DNA of 64,000 bases, taken from assembly GCF_020524325.1 (NCBI RefSeq), contig NZ_JAIVKY010000006.1:328407-392406 (forward strand), read 5' to 3'. Position 1 is the stretch's first letter. Each line of letters begins with the position of its first letter. Made by a program: the position numbers and the translations under genes. Origin of the DNA: Sutcliffiella horikoshii (GTDB lineage: Bacteria; Bacillota; Bacilli; Bacillales; Bacillaceae_I). Below are positions 33,074 through 42,889 of the stretch, piece after piece. The notes beneath the pieces are model-generated. The model saw only the letters and a list, made by a program, of their open reading frames with translations, did no database searches and had not been told where the DNA came from.

Positions 33074-35839
33074 TTATCTTCTTTTCCTGTTCTTTGCTTT
33101 TAGCAATTGATTCATACGATCCTCAGTTGCTTTTGTTTCTTTCGGCTTATCTTCTGTATCTTTTCGTGGTTTAAACTCTTTCATTTCTTTTATTTTCGGT
33201 TCTTCCCTTTTTACAGACTGATTCGATTTTAGTGGCGCTTTATTTCTTTTAATGACCGGTGTCTTCCATTTTTTCTCTGACTGGTCCTTTTCATTTTTCT
33301 CCTTTCCTTTTTTCCAGAAAGCAAATGATATCAAACCAAACCTTCTAATAAAAATCTCAATAATCAGTAAGAAAAATGCAAGGATGATAAAAGGCAGCCA
33401 CACCGTCTGAGATTGGTAAACATTTTTATGATAGGAACGGAAGGCATCTTTTGGGTCTTCTATCAGCATTCCATTTTGGTTGGCTGCAATACTTTCAAGC
33501 AACTCCAAATTTACCGGCCTTTGTTCAAATTCTGTGGAAAAAGGGACAACCATTCCGCTTGTATAGGTGGAGACTATCTCCCCTTCCTCTTCTTGTGTAA
33601 TATTGAGAAAGTAAATATCGGGTATGGCTGCAAATTCCACTTCATATTGTCCAGGTCCCACCATCTTACTTTTCGCGTCTTCTATAATCTGCCCCTTATT
33701 GTTTGAAACAGATATAGAAACCGGCATTAATATATCCTCAACCGCTTCCACCTTTACAGATGCTTTTCCTCCATCTACAGAGGTTGTTATGTCATAAGCT
33801 CCTTGTTCATAAGATGGCAATGACCATGTCACCATCTCGTTCCAAAAAGAGGTCCATTCTTCCCAAGAAGGGAATCCACCACTCCAAACTCCGGAAACAT
33901 CGGAGGTCCAAGCGATCGTCCTCCCCAGACCATAATTCATTCGAGCGAGGATCGGATCCTCTTTTTCACTTGAAATAATCTGCTCAGCCCTAGATTTCAG
34001 AGTAGTTGCAATATAAGTATTAAGAAACGGTGTCCCACTTTCAAACCTTTTAGACCAATCATACCCTGCATAGACAGTCGGTACATGTGGATTGTCTTCA
34101 ATATATGTTTGGGTGGTAAGGGCGGTTTCTCTTGAAAGAATACTCGGGACCGCACTTGCCTCATATACTTCGTAAAATCTACCTGTCCCTATTTCTGCCA
34201 GTTCTTCCAGCAGGGAAGTATCTGCATCCCCACCGATTGCTACGGTGGATAATGTTACATTGTTCGTTAAACCTTCTTCAATGATTTCTTCATAAGGTCC
34301 ATCATTGGATTGTCCATCCGTTAATAAAATAATATGCTTGCGTTTTAAGTCCATCTCATTCAATTGCTCATAAGCCCTATCTAAAGCTGGAAAGATATCT
34401 GTTCCACCACCCAATGCAGTTGAACGAATTGTTTCAATAACCTCTTCTTTATTTTTGATCGGCTCTGTTTCTACGACTGTCCAAGGCTCCGTGTCAAAGG
34501 CAATGAAGCCAAATGTGTCCTCTTCTTTTAACAGTTCCACAGAACGTGCTGCAGCTTCTTTCGCTAGATCAAATTTTTCCCCCATCATACTTCCGGAACG
34601 GTCCAATACAATGATTAAACCAAGTGAGGGGATTTCCTTTTTCCCTTTTACATCCATATCCACCGGAAGTATTTTTTCAATGGGAGTCTGGAAATAACCA
34701 CCGAGACCATAAGATTCATTGCCGCCTGTCATCGTAAAACCTACACCAAAGTCCCTCACTGCTGTTTCAATGAGTTCCATCTGATTACCACTTAAAAGGT
34801 GACCCGACACATTATGGAAAATAATACTTTCATATGCCAGGAAACCGCTGAGTGTCGTCGGCAGCAGGCTCGGGTGGATGCGATCAATCTTCCAGCCGCT
34901 TGCATCTAGTGCGCGGAACACATTATCCCCCTCACCCTCTTGGTCGACCATAAGTACTTTAGGCTCTCCCGAAACTTGTGTTAAAGAGTGAGATATATTG
35001 TTCTCCACAATTTTATCTACTTTAGGAAAAATCTCTGCTTTGAATGTGTACAATCCTGGATCTATTAAAGGTATGGAATAGGAATAATTATTCGATCCTT
35101 TTGCCACGACAATTTCTTCTTTAATAATGGTTTCATTATTCTGGGTAATATGCAAAGTGGCTGTTGTGTCTACATTGGCCTCTAATCCTACTTGAAATGG
35201 GACCGCTTCCCCTTCAAAGCTTGATTGTGGCGTATGAAAGGATTGAAGCGACACATCTTCCACATATGGTGATTGAAAAGCCATTGCATCCATCTCTATA
35301 TTTCTTCCTGAATAAAAAGTGGATTGTTTGGCACTATTGCCGTTTGTTTCTACTCCATCCGTCATTAAAACAATTCTGCCTTTACGATCCTCCGGGATGT
35401 AATTTGCAGCGAACTTCAAACCATCTTCTAAATTTGTGAATTGAGGGCTGTCATTTACGGAAAGTTGTTGAATCATTTCTGCTTGATTGGTAAAGGAGCG
35501 TTCAAGTTTTGGCTTTTCTGAAAAAGTTACTATGCTAAAACTATCTTCTTCTTTCTTTTGCTTGATCGCCTCATTAATAGAGGAAAGAATTTCCCCTTCC
35601 ATCCTCTTTACACTGTCGGACTGATCGACAAGAAAAACGGTATGAACTCCTTTTACTGGAGAAAAAAAGGATGGCATACATAACCCAAATATAAGTAACA
35701 AATAGATAATGCTTCGCAAGGAGAGGATGATATACTCCTTTTTTCGCTTTGTTTTCTTCTTACGCCAGAACAGAACAAGACTGATTAGGACCGGGATAAG
35801 AAATAAAAGCATGAGAGGGTATTCAATTTGAAATTCCAC
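33074..35839 (-). CDS. Membrane protein with two vWA domains and a GATase-like segment (921 aa)
   Basis: Order of parts: two N-terminal helices (about 8-24, 40-58), a first vWA domain with a degenerate MIDAS (VDQSDS near 71), a glutamine-amidotransferase-like region (about 295-385), a second vWA domain with intact MIDAS DRSGSMM (near 415) and TDGQSN, a beta-rich region, a helix near 800 and a long Lys/Glu-rich cytoplasmic tail (about 840-921). The vWA domains should bind a metal and partner proteins outside the membrane. It overlaps the preceding BatA-like gene by 17 bases. Last gene of the operon. Confidence 0.88.
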   Translation of the reverse strand: MEFQIEYPLMLLFLIPVLISLVLFWRKKKTKRKKEYIILSLRSIIYLLLIFGLCMPSFFSPVKGVHTVFLVDQSDSVKRMEGEILSSINEAIKQKKEEDSFSIVTFSEKPKLERSFTNQAEMIQQLSVNDSPQFTNLEDGLKFAANYIPEDRKGRIVLMTDGVETNGNSAKQSTFYSGRNIEMDAMAFQSPYVEDVSLQSFHTPQSSFEGEAVPFQVGLEANVDTTATLHITQNNETIIKEEIVVAKGSNNYSYSIPLIDPGLYTFKAEIFPKVDKIVENNISHSLTQVSGEPKVLMVDQEGEGDNVFRALDASGWKIDRIHPSLLPTTLSGFLAYESIIFHNVSGHLLSGNQMELIETAVRDFGVGFTMTGGNESYGLGGYFQTPIEKILPVDMDVKGKKEIPSLGLIIVLDRSGSMMGEKFDLAKEAAARSVELLKEEDTFGFIAFDTEPWTVVETEPIKNKEEVIETIRSTALGGGTDIFPALDRAYEQLNEMDLKRKHIILLTDGQSNDGPYEEIIEEGLTNNVTLSTVAIGGDADTSLLEELAEIGTGRFYEVYEASAVPSILSRETALTTQTYIEDNPHVPTVYAGYDWSKRFESGTPFLNTYIATTLKSRAEQIISSEKEDPILARMNYGLGRTIAWTSDVSGVWSGGFPSWEEWTSFWNEMVTWSLPSYEQGAYDITTSVDGGKASVKVEAVEDILMPVSISVSNNKGQIIEDAKSKMVGPGQYEVEFAAIPDIYFLNITQEEEGEIVSTYTSGMVVPFSTEFEQRPVNLELLESIAANQNGMLIEDPKDAFRSYHKNVYQSQTVWLPFIILAFFLLIIEIFIRRFGLISFAFWKKGKEKNEKDQSEKKWKTPVIKRNKAPLKSNQSVKREEPKIKEMKEFKPRKDTEDKPKETKATEDRMNQLLKAKNRKRR

Positions 35840-37637
35840 GTCTGTAAACCTCCCATTCTACCAATAGTACGACAAGAGCAAGCATCAAAAACAAATATGA
35901 GATGTTTTTGCTGGTTGTAGTCTCCTCTTCTTGATCGACCGAAGAAACAGCTGAAACGGCAAAGCTCTCTTCTGTATGAATCGACTTTTCTGAATCCTCT
36001 AACATGATGGTAAAAGCCCTTGATTCTTCCATTTGGTCCTTTGTCTCTTTTAGAGTATACAAACCTGGAGCTAGAGGGAGTTCCATTGGTTGTTCAAAGG
36101 TTTCATAAGTGAAGACAACCTTACCATCCCTATTGAGGATTTCCGCTTTTCTAACATCGGAAGCTGGAAAATAATCCATCGTCTGACCAGGATAGAAATA
36201 ACCCAACATCCCCTTCTTCTGTGTCAATTCCTGTATAGAATGGAACATGAATAAAGGGAATCCCGCATGAAGTGGCCAATCACTGGAACCAAGTTCAAAA
36301 GTTACCACAATAATCGGATATCCATCGTATGTTCCTGAAAGAATCAGCGGTGTTTCTCCACGGCTTGCCACTACATCTAATGAGGAAAATTCTTTTGAAG
36401 TAAAAGCCTTTTCCACATAAACATTCTCCATTTCTACTGATTGCATTAATGGATCTGCCATACTTGCCGAAACTTTACCAGAAAGCTCCACTTCTTCTTC
36501 TCCATCTTCACCTGACAGGAACACTAGCTTAGGACCAGTCGGCCAGTCGCTTCTTTCCACGCCTTTAATGAGGTGAGCACCATCAAATTTATCTTCCTCC
36601 GCTGAATCGGAGGAAAGGTGGATGACATTGGTGCTTGCTATTTCTACAGCCTTTCTTGCAAATGGATGTATGTCTTTATGAACGTAAACTGTAGGGTCTT
36701 GTTGCTGTCCCAGAAAAGCGAATTGTTCATTGTCTAACTTATATTGCTTATCACCACTGACGACAGCTCTATACATCGTCGCAGGTGGCAGGTCTTCAAG
36801 GTAAATAGTCTTTACTTTGTTCCCTTTCACTGTTTCAGTAACTTGTTGTAAGACTTCCTCTCCATCATTAAAGATAGATAATTCAAAGTCCTTTGAATCG
36901 TCTCCTTCATTTTTCACCGTAACTACCCCAACTACTTTGTTTTCACGCATGGTTACCCCAAATGTTTCAACTGCTAAATTCTGGTGGGAATTCCCCATGT
37001 TATGTGCAAAAAAGGTGGTGTTCTCATGAAGCTCCAGTGTTGCTTCTTTGGAATAATTATCGGTTAAAAGCTGTATGTTTCCGTTTTCTTCTCCTAAAAG
37101 ACTTTTCGCCATATTGATGGAATCTCTCACGTTTGCTGAAGCGTAAGAAGGTCCCAAGCTTTCCACAAGGTCGACTACTTCTTTATGGGATTGAGACCTT
37201 TCCAGTAGAATTTCGGGAGTTTCCTTGGCCACGATAACAGTCATTTCTTGATGATCCACTTTATCAAGTGTCTGCACCATTTTCTCCTTGGCCAACTCCA
37301 GGCGGGACTTTTCCCCTTCCATTGCAATCATAGATGCGGATGTATCCACAATGAAAATGATATGATCTCCCTCAATGCCTTCCTTCTCAAAGAACGGCTG
37401 AGTCAAAGTGAAAATTAGAAACAACAGCGCCAATAACTGAAGGTATAACAGCAGATGGTGCTGCAGCTTCCTCCACCAAGCTTGGGCTTCAAATTCGTTC
37501 ATCCATTCCTGCCATAATAAGACAGAAGGAATTTCTTTCTTTTCATACTGCTTTCGAAAAAAATACATCAAAATAACTAAAAGTAAAAATGCACTGAACA
37601 AAAAATATATTGGTGCTGTAAAACCCATTCCCATCAC
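35823..37637 (-). CDS. BatA-like vWA membrane protein (604 aa)
   Basis: N-terminal double helix (about 8-26, 60-80; the BatA-type aerotolerance N-terminal domain), then a vWA domain with MIDAS VDTSASM (near 95), a long beta-rich extracellular region and one C-terminal helix (about 580-598). It starts with ATG overlapping the DUF58 gene stop. Bat-type proteins are found with MoxR and DUF58 in many bacteria, where MoxR is thought to remodel vWA partners. Confidence 0.88.
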   Translation of the reverse strand: MMGMGFTAPIYFLFSAFLLLVILMYFFRKQYEKKEIPSVLLWQEWMNEFEAQAWWRKLQHHLLLYLQLLALLFLIFTLTQPFFEKEGIEGDHIIFIVDTSASMIAMEGEKSRLELAKEKMVQTLDKVDHQEMTVIVAKETPEILLERSQSHKEVVDLVESLGPSYASANVRDSINMAKSLLGEENGNIQLLTDNYSKEATLELHENTTFFAHNMGNSHQNLAVETFGVTMRENKVVGVVTVKNEGDDSKDFELSIFNDGEEVLQQVTETVKGNKVKTIYLEDLPPATMYRAVVSGDKQYKLDNEQFAFLGQQQDPTVYVHKDIHPFARKAVEIASTNVIHLSSDSAEEDKFDGAHLIKGVERSDWPTGPKLVFLSGEDGEEEVELSGKVSASMADPLMQSVEMENVYVEKAFTSKEFSSLDVVASRGETPLILSGTYDGYPIIVVTFELGSSDWPLHAGFPLFMFHSIQELTQKKGMLGYFYPGQTMDYFPASDVRKAEILNRDGKVVFTYETFEQPMELPLAPGLYTLKETKDQMEESRAFTIMLEDSEKSIHTEESFAVSAVSSVDQEEETTTSKNISYLFLMLALVVLLVEWEVYRRGISN

Positions 37638-38497
37638 CTAATCCAACCTTTAGAGGTCATCCTTTTGAATAAAATATCTTCCACTTTTTCTCCTGCATGG
37701 CACATAAGGTAAGAGATACCCCTTTCAAAACAAAAACCCTCTAGCATCTCCATCCTTTGTTGCATTTTTTCTTTATAATTCTTTCTAGCAAAATCAGAAA
37801 CTGTTACATTAACTTCCTGATTGGTTTCACTGTCAACCAGCATAAAATCACCATCGAAACTTGGATCTACTTCATCCTCTTCTAACACTTGCAGCAAATA
37901 GATTTGCTGTCGATTCGCTTGTATAATTTTCAATGTGTGGATGACCGAGTCAAGAGGTTCCAATAAATCGCTGATAACGAAGGACACACTGCTTTTTCTT
38001 TGAACATGGTTTAAAACTGCCTCAGAGAATAGCAACGAGGACTCTTTGGCTTTTATCTCCTCGACATATTGAAGCATCTGATGGAGGTGTCCTTTTCCTT
38101 TGCGATATAAATAAGGGGCCTGCTCCCCATGAACATCAATAATGGATATTCGATCATCCTGACTAAGCCCAATATAGGCAAATGACGCTGCAAGTGTTTT
38201 GGCAAGGTTCCATTTGGCGGGGGAACTTGCCATGGAATTTGTACAATCCAGATAAATGGAAGCAGATAGCTCTTGTTCATCTAGATACCGTTTTATATAG
38301 TGCTTTTGGGTACGTGCAAAGATATTCCAGTCCACTTGCCTAAGGTCGTCCCCTTGTTCATATACGCGATAATCAGAGAAATCATGAGATGCTCCGAACC
38401 TATTCGACTTTCTTGTTCCTTTATGCCAGCTTCTCTTGAGCTTTCCTGCCTGAAGTGTATGGGCCTGTAGCTGCTTTGTAATGATAGAATTCAGCAT
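37634..38497 (-). CDS. DUF58 domain protein
   Basis: A 287-residue cytoplasmic protein of the DUF58 family; the signature YEQGDDLRQVDWNIFART (about 47-64) is intact, and the C-terminal half forms a vWA-like fold with DCTNSM (near 98). DUF58 proteins regularly follow moxR genes, as here: moxR stops six bases upstream. AAGGTAG precedes the ATG. Confidence 0.92.
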   Translation of the reverse strand: MLNSIITKQLQAHTLQAGKLKRSWHKGTRKSNRFGASHDFSDYRVYEQGDDLRQVDWNIFARTQKHYIKRYLDEQELSASIYLDCTNSMASSPAKWNLAKTLAASFAYIGLSQDDRISIIDVHGEQAPYLYRKGKGHLHQMLQYVEEIKAKESSLLFSEAVLNHVQRKSSVSFVISDLLEPLDSVIHTLKIIQANRQQIYLLQVLEEDEVDPSFDGDFMLVDSETNQEVNVTVSDFARKNYKEKMQQRMEMLEGFCFERGISYLMCHAGEKVEDILFKRMTSKGWIR

Positions 38498-38503
38498 ACT
38501 AAT

Positions 38504-39511
38504 CTACCTTACATTCAATACTTTATCAGTGTACTGAATGGCATCTTCTAGAATAAGATCTTCTCTAATCCCAGAAGCCTCTCCTTCAAAATTTAAGAAC
38601 AACCGATGACGAAGGACAGGGATGGCAGCATGTTTAATATCCCCTTTGGAAACATGAAAGCGCCCTGAGCAAAATGCTCTTGCTTTTGCAACCTTAATTA
38701 AGCTTTGAACTCCACGCGGCCCCACACCGTATCGGACATATTTTTTAACAAGCTCACTAGCATGCTCTTCTTCAGGATGAGTTGCCATGATAAGCTGTAC
38801 CGTGTAGTCTAACAACTCCTGTGAAACTAGTATTTCCTTTACTGCCAATTGAATCTTTTGCATCTTTTCTGTATCTAAGAGCTTCTGAACATGATAGGAT
38901 TCCGTGCCTGTTGTCCTTTTTATAATTTCATATAGCTCTTCTTTCTTTGGATAGCCCATGTTAATTTTTAATAGAAAACGGTCCATCTGCGCTTCAGGCA
39001 GAGGATACGTTCCTTCCATATCAATTGGGTTCTGTGTAGCCAGCACAAAGAATGGGGAGGAAACCTTTCGCGTTTCGCCCATGATGGTTACCGTCTTTTC
39101 TGCCATCGCCTCTAAAAGTGAACTCTGTGTTTTAGGAGTTGCCCGGTTTATTTCATCCGCCAGAACAATATTTGAAAATATAGGACCTTCATGAAACACG
39201 AAGGACTGTTTCCCATTTTCATGGATTTCAATCATTTTCGTACCGGTAATATCTGAAGGCATTAAGTCAGGTGTAAACTGGATTCTTGAGAAGTCGAAGC
39301 TTAAAACTTCTGATACGGTGCGAATAAGCATCGTTTTTCCCACACCTGGCATCCCTTCAAGCAATGCATGGCCATCTGACACCATCGCCCAAATCAGTTG
39401 TTCAATCACTTCCTCCTGTCCAACAATCACCTTTCCAATTTCTTGTTTCACCTCTTGCAATGTATCTTGATAATATTTGAGTTCCTTTTCTTTCTCTTCC
39501 AGACTGATCAC
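38504..39511 (-). CDS. MoxR-family AAA+ ATPase
   Basis: A 335-residue AAA+ ATPase with Walker A GMPGVGKT (about 58-65), Walker B VLADEINRATPKTQ (about 116-129) and sensor 1 ATQNPI (about 163). MoxR proteins act as chaperones on vWA-domain partners. The GTG start directly follows the stop of the upstream gene, with AAGGGAG inside that gene, so the two are coupled. Confidence 0.93.
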   Translation of the reverse strand: MISLEEKEKELKYYQDTLQEVKQEIGKVIVGQEEVIEQLIWAMVSDGHALLEGMPGVGKTMLIRTVSEVLSFDFSRIQFTPDLMPSDITGTKMIEIHENGKQSFVFHEGPIFSNIVLADEINRATPKTQSSLLEAMAEKTVTIMGETRKVSSPFFVLATQNPIDMEGTYPLPEAQMDRFLLKINMGYPKKEELYEIIKRTTGTESYHVQKLLDTEKMQKIQLAVKEILVSQELLDYTVQLIMATHPEEEHASELVKKYVRYGVGPRGVQSLIKVAKARAFCSGRFHVSKGDIKHAAIPVLRHRLFLNFEGEASGIREDLILEDAIQYTDKVLNVR

Positions 39512-41104
39512 TTAATCTGCTCCCTTCGGATCCACTTCACTAAAGTATTCTTTGACGACATTTTCTAACCTTGATGGCAATTGCATTCTATCAAGTGATT
39601 CCCTGTAGGACTTTTCATAGGAAGAGAATACCTCTCCATACGGTCTTGCTTCCCCTCTTAAGGTCGGAGAATCTGGAGCATCTTCGTATTGGGATTGTCC
39701 TTCCCCTGTTGGACCGCCATCCGTTTCATTTTGGATATCGCTTTGGATGTTGGAGGGAACGGTAAAGGTTTGTTCACCTACACCAACACCAGCCCCAAGG
39801 CCGCCACCTGCTGGACCTTGGCCTTGGCCTTGGCTGCCTCCTCCTGCACCTTGACCTTGACCTTGGCCTTGTCCCTGGCCTTGTCCCTGGCCTTGTCCCT
39901 GACCTTGTCCTTGTCCCTGACCTTGTCCTTGTCCCTGGCCTTGTCCTTGTCCCTGACCTTGCCCTTGACTCTGTCCTTGGCCTGGATTTTGGTTTTGCGC
40001 GGTTTGATTTGAAGTAGGATTGTTAGAATTGGATAAAGTCAGCTTAGAAGGATTCAAACCTGCTTGCGACATTTTCCCGTGTTGATTAGAAGCTGCTGTT
40101 TGAAGAGCATTTTGTAATGCTTCCATATCTGACAGTGCCGAAATGTCCTGCAACAGTTCTTCTAGTTGTTCTAACAATGCTTCTAATTCCTCCTCAGACA
40201 TTTCATCCATATCCATATTTGTTTGACCCAAAAGACTTTCCGAAAGTTCCGACAACTCTTCTTTCTCTTTATCAGATAAGGAACCGATATTTTTCTTCAT
40301 TTCATTTAGAAGTTTTTCAAGTTCCTCATTTTTTTTATTTAAAGCAAGGTTCGCTATGGAGTTATCTGGTTGATCTTTTGCTAGTTCTTTTAAGCTCTCT
40401 TCCTTCTCTTGAAGCTCTTTCATCTTTTCAGCTAAGTTATTTTCTTTTTCCATTAGTTCTTTCAGGAGCTCATCTGCATCTTTTTCATTTTTAAGTTCTT
40501 TAAGCTCATCTAACTCTTCCTTAATGCCTTCATTATCTTTCAAATCCTCGGTATCTTTTTTTACCTTTTCAAGTGTTTCCTCTACAATTTCACGTTCCGC
40601 CTCTACCGCCTGTGCCTCCTGCATTTTGGTATTTGGAAACAAAATCAATAATGTGATAGCGCAGGCGGTTAAGAAGGTCATTAATAATATTTTTGGTTGA
40701 AAATGTTTTAATTTCGCTTCTTTAATGTCATTTTCTTTTCGCTTGAGATGGCTGTAAGCCTCTTTTCGCTGTAATTGTGCGACCAAGGAATTATCGTTGA
40801 CGTAATCGAGAGACGTAGTTAATCTATCCTCTTCCAGAAATCCATCTGAATATTTTGCTGCATCCCATGTCGAAGGTCTATTTCTCCAATAGAGTATGAA
40901 TACCGCTAAACAGACGATTCCTCCTACCCAAAGAGCTTTTTCCATTAAATACGGAGTCACCACAATTCTAGCAACAATGAGCACACTCAAAAAGCTGACG
41001 CAAAATGCCAAGATGGCAAATTGCGCCTGTTTAGAAATGCGTTGAAACCGGAGCTTTCTTCTCACGGAAATGAGAAACCTGACTATTTGATCGTTTTCCT
41101 TCAT
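39512..41104 (-). CDS. Membrane coiled-coil protein with a Gly-Gln repeat (530 aa)
   Basis: N-terminal pair of helices (about 25-70), a third helix (about 138-158), then a Lys/Glu/Leu-rich coiled-coil region (about 165-335), and a low-complexity (Gly-Gln) stretch of some two dozen dipeptides near 370-420 followed by Gly-rich and acidic segments. The C-terminal 70 residues are ordered again (YGEVFSSYEKSYRESLDRM). The DNA for the repeat is built of CCTTG/TCCCTG hexamers. It is between the ABC permease and moxR genes. Its function is unknown; the layout resembles a tether between membrane and partner. Confidence 0.85.
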   Translation of the reverse strand: MKENDQIVRFLISVRRKLRFQRISKQAQFAILAFCVSFLSVLIVARIVVTPYLMEKALWVGGIVCLAVFILYWRNRPSTWDAAKYSDGFLEEDRLTTSLDYVNDNSLVAQLQRKEAYSHLKRKENDIKEAKLKHFQPKILLMTFLTACAITLLILFPNTKMQEAQAVEAEREIVEETLEKVKKDTEDLKDNEGIKEELDELKELKNEKDADELLKELMEKENNLAEKMKELQEKEESLKELAKDQPDNSIANLALNKKNEELEKLLNEMKKNIGSLSDKEKEELSELSESLLGQTNMDMDEMSEEELEALLEQLEELLQDISALSDMEALQNALQTAASNQHGKMSQAGLNPSKLTLSNSNNPTSNQTAQNQNPGQGQSQGQGQGQGQGQGQGQGQGQGQGQGQGQGQGQGQGQGQGQGAGGGSQGQGQGPAGGGLGAGVGVGEQTFTVPSNIQSDIQNETDGGPTGEGQSQYEDAPDSPTLRGEARPYGEVFSSYEKSYRESLDRMQLPSRLENVVKEYFSEVDPKGAD

Positions 41105-41111
41105 AGGTCAT

Positions 41112-41957
41112 CTACCCTTTTCGTGATCTCATATTTGGGCGTAACTTTTTAATACTAAGTAAAATCAAGATAATAGAAATGATGAGATAGGAAATGATTA
41201 ACCCCACACCAAGGTGCATATCTATTCCTGTCACATTCTTCAATTCCATTGCTGCACCAGGCTCAAACAGTGCAAGCATTACACCAAAGGGATTAAACAT
41301 CGCAATAAAGTATGGGATTGGGTTTGCCTGTGGTCCAGTTGCCCCATATTGCGTAAAGCTAATTGTGAACATCGTAATAATTGCTGTCCCAGCGGCAAGG
41401 AAAAAGGCAACACCGTACGTACACACCATCGCTACAATCGTTTTACGGATAAGAGTGGAGAAGAAAACACCGATACTTCCCAAAGTAGCCATTGATAGCA
41501 AATATACTCCGAATGTCAATAGCAGCAGCTTTGGTGAAATCCCACCAAATAAAAATACGATGCTATATAACGGCAAGCTTGATATTACAATTAATAATAA
41601 AAATGACAGGGATGACACCAACTTGCTAACAATAATACTTGTTGAAGATTGCTGTGTTGTTAAAAGAATATTTAATGTCTGTTTTTCCCGCTCACTGCTG
41701 ATAATCCCTGCGGTCAATCCAGGAGTCATAAAGAAAATTAGAGCAAGCTGGACAAAGGCTAAGATCATGAACATGTTCTTACTATTTTCTGCTCGGAACA
41801 TACCCATCGTATTAAACCTAGTCTCCATATAGATATAGAATAAGGCAATTAAGCCTAAAACTCCTAGATAGAATAGTATTCCCAAGAAGCTTTTGAAACT
41901 CCTGAAGCGTAACTTGAACTCTTTATTTAACATGGGGTTGATTAGTTGAGCTTTCAT
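41112..41957 (-). CDS. ABC transporter permease (ABC-2 type)
   Basis: A 281-residue membrane protein with six predicted helices, of the ABC-2/NatB type. The characteristic EREKQTLNILLTTQQ segment (about 90-104) lies between helices 2 and 3. Its start overlaps the stop of the ATPase gene, so the two form one transporter. The substrate is unknown; members of this family export polysaccharides, drugs, sodium or peptides, or regulate surface proteins. Confidence 0.92.
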   Translation of the reverse strand: MKAQLINPMLNKEFKLRFRSFKSFLGILFYLGVLGLIALFYIYMETRFNTMGMFRAENSKNMFMILAFVQLALIFFMTPGLTAGIISSEREKQTLNILLTTQQSSTSIIVSKLVSSLSFLLLIVISSLPLYSIVFLFGGISPKLLLLTFGVYLLSMATLGSIGVFFSTLIRKTIVAMVCTYGVAFFLAAGTAIITMFTISFTQYGATGPQANPIPYFIAMFNPFGVMLALFEPGAAMELKNVTGIDMHLGVGLIISYLIISIILILLSIKKLRPNMRSRKG

Positions 41958-42889
41958 TATTCCACACCCTTTGTAATTTCTAAGAAGATATCTTCTAGGT
42001 TAGATTCTTCTTGGCTTAACGATAGAATCATCACACCGGAATCTAATGCTTTTTTAAGCAATTCAACTTGTTCTTCGTCCGTACCTTCAAATGAGAAGGA
42101 CAAGAGATTGGCGCGTTGTTCGCTTAGCTGAATGTTTGAAACACTAGGTATATCCTCGAAAAATTTAATGGCTTTATCAATATCTTTAAGTATAAGTACT
42201 TTCAATACTTTATTGGCTTGTAACTGTTGGTGGATTTCTTCTACTCTTCCTGTAGCAACAAGCTTACCACCGTTGATTACGCCAATTTCATCACACATTT
42301 CCGCAAGTTCTGGCAGGATATGAGAAGAAATCATGATGGTTTTGCCCATACTTTTCAATTCCCTCAATATTTCCCTCATTTCAATTCTAGCCCTTGGATC
42401 CAACCCCGATGCTGGTTCATCCAAAATTAATACTTCTGGGTCATGTATTAATGCTCTTGCTAGACAAAGACGCTGCTTCATCCCCCTTGATAATACATCT
42501 ACGTAAGCATCTCTCTTATCTGTCAGATTTACAAGCTCTAGAAGCTGAGGAATCAGCTTCTTCCTTTCTTCCAAGGGAATGCCATAACTTGCTCCATAAA
42601 AGTCCAGATATTCATCTGTTTTAAACTGATCATAAACTCCAAAGAAGTCAGGCATATATCCAATATACTTCCTAACCATTTTGGGATATTTGGTAACATC
42701 ATATCCGTTTACAAAAGCAGTTCCGGATGTAGGTGCAAGAAGGGTAGAAAGTATGGAAAACGTTGTAGATTTCCCTGCTCCATTATGTCCTACAAAACCA
42801 AATACTGTTCCTTTTTCTACCTTTAAATTTAATGAATCCAACGCTGTAAATTTTCCATATTTTTTCGTAAGATTAATGGTCTCTATCAT
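41957..42889 (-). CDS. ABC transporter ATP-binding protein
   Basis: A 310-residue ATPase: Walker A GHNGAGKST (about 34-42), signature LSRGMKQR (about 134-141) where LSGGQ is usual, Walker B VLILDEPASG (about 155-164) and a C-terminal domain (about 230-310) like that of CcmA/NatA-type subunits. Its start overlaps the stop of the upstream membrane protein by four bases (ATGA). Confidence 0.93.
   Translation of the reverse strand: MIETINLTKKYGKFTALDSLNLKVEKGTVFGFVGHNGAGKSTTFSILSTLLAPTSGTAFVNGYDVTKYPKMVRKYIGYMPDFFGVYDQFKTDEYLDFYGASYGIPLEERKKLIPQLLELVNLTDKRDAYVDVLSRGMKQRLCLARALIHDPEVLILDEPASGLDPRARIEMREILRELKSMGKTIMISSHILPELAEMCDEIGVINGGKLVATGRVEEIHQQLQANKVLKVLILKDIDKAIKFFEDIPSVSNIQLSEQRANLLSFSFEGTDEEQVELLKKALDSGVMILSLSQEESNLEDIFLEITKGVE

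Noticed and set aside
39689..40494. Leu/Ser/Thr-rich plus-strand frames opposite the Gly-Gln gene
   Set aside because: Antisense shadow of the Gly-Gln repeat; no ribosome binding site.
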